From: Fretibacterium sp.
GTDB lineage: Bacteria; Synergistota; Synergistia; Synergistales; Aminobacteriaceae
Reading direction: 5' to 3'
Assembly (NCBI GenBank): GCA_017476945.1
Contig: JAFUYV010000075.1
Location: 1-36,758, forward strand
Length of the DNA: 36,758 bases
Shown here: in pieces, positions 31,614-36,758 of the stretch
Layout of the letters: each line of letters begins with the position of its first letter
Numbering within the stretch: the stretch's first letter is position 1
Notes under the pieces: model-generated
Database searches by the model: none
Seen by the model: only the letters and a program-made list of their open reading frames with translations
Told to the model about the DNA's origin: nothing
Position numbers and translations under genes: made by a program

Positions 31614-33098
31614 TTATTCCCGTGCCCGCACCCCAAGCCCGTAGCTGATGGAGCGCTCCTTCCCCTCGGAGGGGGAGTTATAAACCCTCCCGTTCACGAT
31701 GATCTCCGTCGAGCCGCCGCCGTCGAGGTTCAGCGCGCAGGACGCGCCGCAGGAGCGCAGGATGGACGTCAGCTCCGTCAGCGTGGCCCCCGAGGCGTGC
31801 AGGCCGTTTCGTCCATCCACGGCGAGAAAGAACCACTCCCCATCCTCGGTGAGCCCCACAGCGGAGCGCGGGTGGCGCGCCGAGATGAGGGCGCTGCTGA
31901 AGCCCTCCGGGTCCCCTTGGGGCTGTCCGTCGTTCAGAAGGAGGGGGCCCGCCTGGATGAGGAAGGGCATCTCCTCCCAGATTGCATCGTCAACGGAATC
32001 GACCCTGCCCAGCGCGGCCTCGTCCTCCTCGTTCCAGCCCAGGCAGCTCCGCCCCGCGTAGGGCTTGCTCAAAAGCTCCCCCTCCACGCGGAGCGCGCCG
32101 ATGGGATAGCCGCGGTTCCTCCCTGTGACGGCGAAGAACCCGGCGTTGATGGCGGCGGCCACACCCTTTTCCCTGGCGATCTTCGAGAGGGGAGCGAAGG
32201 CGCGCGGCCCCTCCGGCGGGATGATGGGACTCAGGCTCCAGAAGGTGGGGTCGATCTTCAGCAAAACCCAATAGTGCGGCGCGATCTCCAGGTTGGCGTT
32301 GGAGAGGGAGGGGATCCGCCTGGGCCTCAGACCGCGCTTGCGGATCAGGGCGGTCAGGCGCTGCACCTCGCCGTAATCGTCCAGGAGCGGCGTTCTCAGG
32401 AACCACTCGTACAAGGGCTGAAGGGGGGACATCTCAAAGCCGTGGGCTTTAAAGAACTTCTGGGCCTCGTCCGCGGCGCTCCTGCTCTCAAAACCATCGG
32501 CGCAGACCCGCCAGCGTGGGATGCCCGTCGAAACCCCGTCCCGGTGGATGTGGAGCGTCAGGCCCTGAAGCGGGGAGAGAGTGATATCGAGCGTCAGGCC
32601 CTCCCCGGCGCGCCTCACCCTCTGAAGGAAGGCGGCCGCCTCCTTCTCCGTCAGACGCTGGGTTCCGCGGAAAGCTCCGCCCTCCGCCAGCAGCGGCGGC
32701 TCCATGTGCGCGGCAACGAAGAGACACCCTCGCTCGAAATCCGTCAGCCCCCCGGCATCCTTAAAGCCGGAGCTCATGTTGGAGAGGACCCCGGCCTCAA
32801 AGGAAAGCCCCAGTGACTGTACGCACCATCGCAGGGCCTCCCGGCGCGTGACCTGTGCGTTCAGGTTGGATACCGCGTCCGTGACCAGGCCCGACCGCAG
32901 GACGAGCGCTGTCGGGTCCTCCTTCATCGGCCCGCCGCTCAAGCCGCGGGCGCCGGCCAGCCCGGCGAGGAACTCCCCGCGCGTCACTGCCCCGGCCGAG
33001 GGCGCGAAGACAGAAACAAGGATAATTAAAAGGGCCGCGCAGAGGGCCCGCCGCCTGAAGAATTTTGCCGTTAACATCTTCAATAACACTCTATTCAC
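31614..33098 (-). CDS. Exported phosphodiester glycosidase (NAGPA) domain protein
   Basis: A 494-residue exported protein. An N-terminal signal segment (basic RRR then a hydrophobic run, about 14-37) leads into residues 38-165, which resemble SLH-type repeats (VTRREALRWCVQSLGL, LTEKEAAAFLQRV). Residues about 193-260 look like a SPOR-type fold (PRWRVCADGFESRSAADEAQKFFKAHG). Residues about 275-494 form the NAGPA phosphodiester glycosidase domain: INAGFF (317-322), the RSAVGLTEDG region (411-420), VDGRNGLHASGATLTEL (427-443) and NLDGGGSTEIIVNG (457-470). In bacteria this domain is linked to cell-envelope glycans or polysaccharide trimming. The start is GTG 33098 with GAGG 8 bases upstream; a later ATG (33077) is possible. 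Substrate unknown. Confidence 0.85.
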   Translation of the reverse strand: MNRVLLKMLTAKFFRRRALCAALLIILVSVFAPSAGAVTRGEFLAGLAGARGLSGGPMKEDPTALVLRSGLVTDAVSNLNAQVTRREALRWCVQSLGLSFEAGVLSNMSSGFKDAGGLTDFERGCLFVAAHMEPPLLAEGGAFRGTQRLTEKEAAAFLQRVRRAGEGLTLDITLSPLQGLTLHIHRDGVSTGIPRWRVCADGFESRSAADEAQKFFKAHGFEMSPLQPLYEWFLRTPLLDDYGEVQRLTALIRKRGLRPRRIPSLSNANLEIAPHYWVLLKIDPTFWSLSPIIPPEGPRAFAPLSKIAREKGVAAAINAGFFAVTGRNRGYPIGALRVEGELLSKPYAGRSCLGWNEEDEAALGRVDSVDDAIWEEMPFLIQAGPLLLNDGQPQGDPEGFSSALISARHPRSAVGLTEDGEWFFLAVDGRNGLHASGATLTELTSILRSCGASCALNLDGGGSTEIIVNGRVYNSPSEGKERSISYGLGVRARE

Positions 33099-33255
33099 GT
33101 CTCGTACCTCGCTCAGCTCATATCAAAACCACTGGCAAATCGAAGCGGTTCAATTATAGGCCCCCTTCCGGGCCGCGAGGCCAGTAGAAGGGATGAAATA
33201 GGGGGGGATGAAATCCGCGTCCGGGCCGGGGCAGAGCCGGGGACGCCTCGTCTGC

Positions 33256-33261
33256 TATAAT
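33256..33261 (+). promoter_or_regulatory. Extended -10 element for hemB
   Basis: TGCTATAAT is a perfect extended -10 on the plus strand about 70 bases before hemB. No -35 match is seen. The rest of the 225-base gap holds a GGGATGAAAT repeat (33190-33199 and 33205-33214) and nothing else that I can name. Confidence 0.5.
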
Positions 33262-33335
33262 CGTTAGCGTAAGGACGGGCGCGGGGAAACAGCCTGACGC
33301 GCCCAAGGTTTTGCGCAAGGAGCGTGTTGAATTCT

Positions 33336-34322
33336 ATGGTCATTCGTCCCAGAAGGTTGAGGCGCACCCAGGCGATCCGTGATCTGGCGGCGGAGACGCG
33401 GCTCTCGCCCTCCATGCTGGTCTATCCGGTCTTCGTCCGAGAGGGGCGGAACGTCGTGGAGGAGATCCCCGCCATGCCGGGGCAGAGGCGCTGGAGCCCG
33501 GACACCCTGCCCCGCATCCTTGAGCAGGCGGCGCGCGCCGGCATTGGGGGTGTGCTGCTCTTCGGCGTGCCGGAGCGTAAGGACCCGGAGGGCAGCGGCG
33601 CGTGGGCCGAGGAGGGGATTGTCCAACAGGCGATGCGCACCGCGAAGCGGGAGTTCCCGGACCTGACGCTCATCGGCGATGTCTGCCTGTGCGAGTACAC
33701 GTCTCATGGGCACTGCGGCGTCCTGAAGGGCGAGGGGACGGGCAGGACGGTGGACAACGACGCGACGCTTGGGCTTCTGGCGCGGACGGCCGTGTCACAG
33801 GCTCAGGCGGGGGCGGACATCATCGCCCCGTCCGACATGATGGACGGGCGCGTGGGAGCCATCCGCTCCGCCCTGGACGGCGCGGGGTTCCAGGACACGC
33901 CCATCTTTTCCTACGCGGTGAAGTACGCCTCCGCGTTCTACGGCCCCTTCCGGGAGGCTGCGGGGTCCGTCCCGGCGTTCGGGGACCGGAGGGGCTATCA
34001 GATGGATCCCCGTAACGCGCGCGAGGCCCTCCGGGAGGCGCGGCTCGACCTGGACGAGGGGGCGGATATGCTCATGGTCAAGCCCGGCCTGCCGTACCTT
34101 GACGTGCTCCGGGCCTTGAGGGAGCACACCTGCGTGCCCGTGGGGTCCTACTCCGTCAGCGGTGAATATTCCATGATCAAGGCGGCGGCGTCCAACGGAT
34201 GGCTGGACGAGGAGCGCGTGGTCTCCGAGGCGGCGGTCTGCCAGGCCCGCGCCGGGGCGGATATCCTCATCACCTACTTCGCGCTCTCCCTCGCGGGGTG
34301 GATGCGCGAGGGGAAGCTGTAG
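33336..34322 (+). CDS. hemB: Delta-aminolevulinic acid dehydratase (porphobilinogen synthase) HemB
   Basis: HemB condenses two 5-aminolevulinate molecules to porphobilinogen in tetrapyrrole synthesis. The protein is 328 residues from ATG 33336. The two active-site lysines are K196 ([14 protein letters not shown]) and K249 ([13 protein letters not shown]). The cysteine triad C117, C119 and C127 ([13 protein letters not shown]) marks a zinc-dependent enzyme rather than the magnesium type. I chose ATG 33336 because the protein then begins [10 protein letters not shown] as relatives do; AAGGAG is 13 bases away, a little far, and GTG 33324 or TTG 33327 are too close to it. No other heme gene is nearby, so it may serve cobalamin, siroheme or heme. 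Confidence 0.93.
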   Translation: MVIRPRRLRRTQAIRDLAAETRLSPSMLVYPVFVREGRNVVEEIPAMPGQRRWSPDTLPRILEQAARAGIGGVLLFGVPERKDPEGSGAWAEEGIVQQAMRTAKREFPDLTLIGDVCLCEYTSHGHCGVLKGEGTGRTVDNDATLGLLARTAVSQAQAGADIIAPSDMMDGRVGAIRSALDGAGFQDTPIFSYAVKYASAFYGPFREAAGSVPAFGDRRGYQMDPRNAREALREARLDLDEGADMLMVKPGLPYLDVLRALREHTCVPVGSYSVSGEYSMIKAAASNGWLDEERVVSEAAVCQARAGADILITYFALSLAGWMREGKL

Positions 34323-34357
34323 CCCCCGGTTTAAAGTTCAGGCGGGGCAGCGCTGCT

Positions 34358-34921
34358 TTACGCATGGCTCAGCGTCACCCTGCGCGCCTCAAGGTCCTTC
34401 AGGTTCTTCTCGTGTCCGGCCTTGTCGACCCAGCCCACGGCGTCCTTCAGGAGCGTCACCCTGCGCCCCGCGTCCAGCAGGGCCAGCACGCTCTCCCGCA
34501 CGCAGAACTCGCTGGCGATGCCGCAGACCAGCACATCGTCCCCGGCGTCCTGAGCGACGGTGTGCCCGGCGGCGTTGCGTGCCTCGAAGGCCGAGTACTC
34601 CTCCCGCCCGTCGTCCATGCCCTTGTGATAGACCGTGGCGTCATTGGGCCTCTGCTCCGGGCGGAGCACGTCCCGCGCGAACGCCTCGTGCAGCGCCGCG
34701 CCGTGAGTTCCCGCGACGCAGTGGACCGGCCATGTGCCGCCATTCTCCGTGAAGCTGCAATGCTTCAGCCCGTGCCAGTCCGACGAGTAAAGCACCTTCA
34801 CGTCCGGGTGGGCGTTGATGTACGCGACAGACTTTTCCACCGCTTCCCCGCTCCCCTCGCAGGCCAGTGTCCCGTCGATAAAGTCATACTGGCAGTCCAC
34901 AACCAAAAGCGATTTTGACAT
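34358..34921 (-). CDS. pncA: Nicotinamidase / isochorismatase-family amidase
   Basis: A 187-residue cysteine hydrolase. The catalytic triad D9 (VVDCQYDF), K100 (VYHKGMD) and C140 (ASEFCVRESV) and the metal ligands D48, H50 and H54 (SSDWHGLKH) match bacterial nicotinamidase PncA, which converts nicotinamide to nicotinate for NAD salvage. The HCVAGTHGA segment after the metal site also fits PncA. Other isochorismatase-like amidases share the fold, so the substrate is likely but not certain. ATG 34921 has AAGGAGG 7 bases upstream. The gene follows uvrB by 34 bases and is convergent with hemB, with only a short palindrome (GCAGCGCTGC) between the stops. Confidence 0.88.
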   Translation of the reverse strand: MSKSLLVVDCQYDFIDGTLACEGSGEAVEKSVAYINAHPDVKVLYSSDWHGLKHCSFTENGGTWPVHCVAGTHGAALHEAFARDVLRPEQRPNDATVYHKGMDDGREEYSAFEARNAAGHTVAQDAGDDVLVCGIASEFCVRESVLALLDAGRRVTLLKDAVGWVDKAGHEKNLKDLEARRVTLSHA

Positions 34922-34955
34922 GACAGATCCTCCTTAAGTCCCTGTTTTTATTTAT

Positions 34956-36758
34956 TTATTTTCTTGGCCGCTCTCTGGCGCGTTTGCGCTGCCGGAAGCC
35001 CTTGGGGGCAGGGCCCTTCTTTTCCACCGGCTGACCCCTGGTCTCCGCTATGAGATCACGCAGGGCGGCGGCCCGCTCAAAGTCCAGCTTCTCCACGGCC
35101 TCCCACATGGCCTGCTCCATCTCGCGGACGGTCATGGACTGGGCCGCGGTCCTGCGAGGGGTCTCCGCTTTCCCCGTGCCGGAAAGGGCGTAGGCGGCCG
35201 CCAGCTCCGGCGGCAGGAGGTTCGTGACCTCCTTCTCGACGCTGTGGGGCACGATGCCGTGGCGCTCGTTGAAGGCCATCTGCCTCTCGCGGCGGCGGCG
35301 GGTCTCGTCCACGGCCTGGCGGATGCTCTCCGTCTCCGCGTCCGCGTAGAGGATCACCTGGCTGTTCACGTTGCGCGCCGCGCGGCCCATGATCTGGATG
35401 AGGGAGCGGTAGGACCGCAGGTAGCCCTCGCGATCGGCGTCCAAAATCGCCACCAGCGTCACCTCCGGCAGGTCCATCCCCTCGCGCAGGAGGTTAATCC
35501 CCACCAGCACCTGAACCGCGCCGGTCCGAAGGTCATGGATGAGTTCCGCCCGCTCAAAGGTGTTGAGCTCCGAGTGGATGTAGCGGACCTTGAACTTCAG
35601 CTCCCCAAGGTAGTCCGCCAGGTCCTCGGAGGAGCGCTTCGTCAGCGTCAGCACCAGCGCGCGCTCCCCCCGCTCGCTCACGGCGCGCAGCCGCTCAACC
35701 AGGTCGTCCACCTGGCCCTGCGCGGGCAGGACGTCCACCAGCGGGTCCGGCACGCCCGTCGGGCGGATCATCTGCTCCACCACCTGGGAGGACTGCTCCA
35801 GCTCGTAGTCGCCCGGCGTCGCGGAGACGAACACGGCCGTCCGCATGTGCTGCTCAAACTCCTCCCAATGCAGGGGCCGGTTGTCCAGGCAGGACGGCAG
35901 GCGGAAGCCATTTTCCACCAGAACCGTCTTGCGCGCGCGGTCGCCGTTGAACATGCCCCTCACCTGCGGCAGCGTGATGTGCGACTCGTCGATGAACATC
36001 AAGAAGTCGCCGGGGAAGAAGTCGATGAGCGTGCCCGGGGGCTCGCCGTGCTGCCGCCCGTCCAGGTAGACGGAGTAGTTCTCAATTCCGGAGCAGTACC
36101 CCACCTCGGTGAGCATCTCCAGGTCATAGCGCGTGCGCATCTCGATGCGCTGGGCCTCCAGCAGCTTTCCCCCCGCGGTGAAGCGCTCCTTCATCCGGGC
36201 GAGCTCGTCCTCGATGAGGGGCGCCGCGCGCGCGATGGCGTCCGTCTGGGTGACGTAATGCTGCGCGGGGAAGACCGAGGCCTCCGGCGTGTGCTCCACA
36301 AGGTGGCCGGTCAGCGGGTCGATGATGTCGATGCGCTCGATCTCGTCGTCGAAGAAGGTGACGCGGATGCAGTTCTCGTCGTAGGCGGGGAGGATCTCGA
36401 TCGTGTCGCCGCGCACGCGGAACTTTCCCGGCTCCAGCGAGGAGTCGTTACGCTCGTAGTAGTTCTCCATCAGGTGCTCCAGGAAGGAACGGTGCTCGAT
36501 CTGGTCGCCCTCTTTGAAGGAGAAGATGGCGTTCTCATAGTTCTCGCGCTTGCCCAGGCCGTAGATGCAGGAGACGCTCGCCACCACCAACACGTCGCGG
36601 CGCTCGATGAGGGCCTTCGTCGCGGCCAGCCGCAGCCGCTCGATGCGGTCGTTGATGGAGGCGTCCTTCTCGATGTAGGTGTCGCTGGAGGGGATGTACG
36701 CCTCCGGCTGGTAGTAGTCGTAGTAGCTGACGAAGTAGTGCACGGCGTTCTCCGGAAA
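34956..36758 (-). CDS. uvrB: Excinuclease ABC subunit B, 5' end outside window
   Basis: UvrB verifies DNA damage and holds the site for UvrC in nucleotide excision repair. The frame is open to the window edge and begins inside the conserved FPENAVHYFVSYYDYYQPEAY region; the Walker A part is missing. About 600 C-terminal residues are present. Visible are the beta-hairpin stretch YYDYYQPEAYIPSSDTYIEKDASIND (core YYDYYQPEAY), helicase motif II FIDESHIT, the motif V/VI region QIMGRAARNV, and a C-terminal UVR motif (EMEQAMWEAVEKLDFERAAALRDLI, core DFERAAALRD) that contacts UvrC. The tail is strongly basic (RQRKRARERPRK). No uvrA or uvrC gene is in view. It is followed by pncA on the same strand. 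Confidence 0.97.
   Translation of the reverse strand, partial: FPENAVHYFVSYYDYYQPEAYIPSSDTYIEKDASINDRIERLRLAATKALIERRDVLVVASVSCIYGLGKRENYENAIFSFKEGDQIEHRSFLEHLMENYYERNDSSLEPGKFRVRGDTIEILPAYDENCIRVTFFDDEIERIDIIDPLTGHLVEHTPEASVFPAQHYVTQTDAIARAAPLIEDELARMKERFTAGGKLLEAQRIEMRTRYDLEMLTEVGYCSGIENYSVYLDGRQHGEPPGTLIDFFPGDFLMFIDESHITLPQVRGMFNGDRARKTVLVENGFRLPSCLDNRPLHWEEFEQHMRTAVFVSATPGDYELEQSSQVVEQMIRPTGVPDPLVDVLPAQGQVDDLVERLRAVSERGERALVLTLTKRSSEDLADYLGELKFKVRYIHSELNTFERAELIHDLRTGAVQVLVGINLLREGMDLPEVTLVAILDADREGYLRSYRSLIQIMGRAARNVNSQVILYADAETESIRQAVDETRRRRERQMAFNERHGIVPHSVEKEVTNLLPPELAAAYALSGTGKAETPRRTAAQSMTVREMEQAMWEAVEKLDFERAAALRDLIAETRGQPVEKKGPAPKGFRQRKRARERPRK

Noticed and set aside
34323-34357. 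Terminator between hemB and pncA
   Set aside because: The palindrome GCAGCGCTGC has too short a stem and no proper T run on either strand.
1-36758. CRISPR arrays, insertion sequences, prophage genes or integration sites
   Set aside because: No spaced direct repeats, transposase, integrase or phage structural genes are visible; the tandem repeats found have two copies only.

Overview
This GC-rich 36.8 kb window is ordinary bacterial chromosome with no phage, insertion sequence, CRISPR array or tRNA that I can recognise. The gene mix (Mbh/Mrp-type cation antiporter operon, TRAP transporter, [4Fe-4S]-type dihydroxy-acid dehydratase, nickel-pincer gene larE, RNase Y plus YmdB, Ski2-like helicase beside rnpB) suggests a strictly anaerobic amino-acid or organic-acid fermenter. 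The Synergistota are my best guess; that is inference, because the window has no rRNA or other phylogenetic marker that I can place.

Layout. 1-1158 (+): the tail of a CopA-type copper ATPase, then larE. 1125-12506 (-): one tight operon. In transcription order it encodes MrpE, MrpF, MrpG, MbhD-like, an MbhE-MnhB fusion, MrpC, three MrpD/NuoN-like antiporter subunits, a soluble flavodiiron-type metallo-beta-lactamase protein, a fourth 698-residue antiporter subunit and a ketopantoate reductase-like enzyme. The first seven genes follow the order of archaeal mbhA-H, but no hydrogenase, ferredoxin or NuoB/D/H/I-like gene follows. 12581-19296 (-): a branched-chain amino acid operon, promoter - small membrane ORF - ilvB - ilvN - ilvC - ilvD - DUF815 ATPase, closed by a terminator. 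19331-22439 (-): rnpB (RNase P RNA), a Ski2-like helicase, rsmG and an AtpI/AtpZ-like gene. 22482-25022 (+): rny and ymdB, then a terminator shared with a convergent aminotransferase. Around 26280, back-to-back promoters drive that aminotransferase (-) and a MATE exporter (+). 27756-30853 (-): TRAP operon dctP-(stem-loop)-dctQ-dctM. 30901-33098 (-): a secreted protein with a lysine-rich tail and a phosphodiester glycosidase-like exported protein. 33256-34322 (+): hemB. 34358-36758 (-): uvrB, running off the right edge, then pncA.

What stands out. First, the Mbh-like membrane module with four antiporter subunits and an embedded flavodiiron-type metalloprotein, without a visible redox module, is the best candidate for an undescribed system. 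Second, several genes or their leaders carry short in-frame or tandem insertions with palindromic content: ketopantoate reductase, rsmG (twice), the helicase (leader and body), and the MATE leader. This hints at a genome-wide small-repeat or slippage process. Third, a DUF815 AAA+ ATPase is translationally coupled to ilvD.
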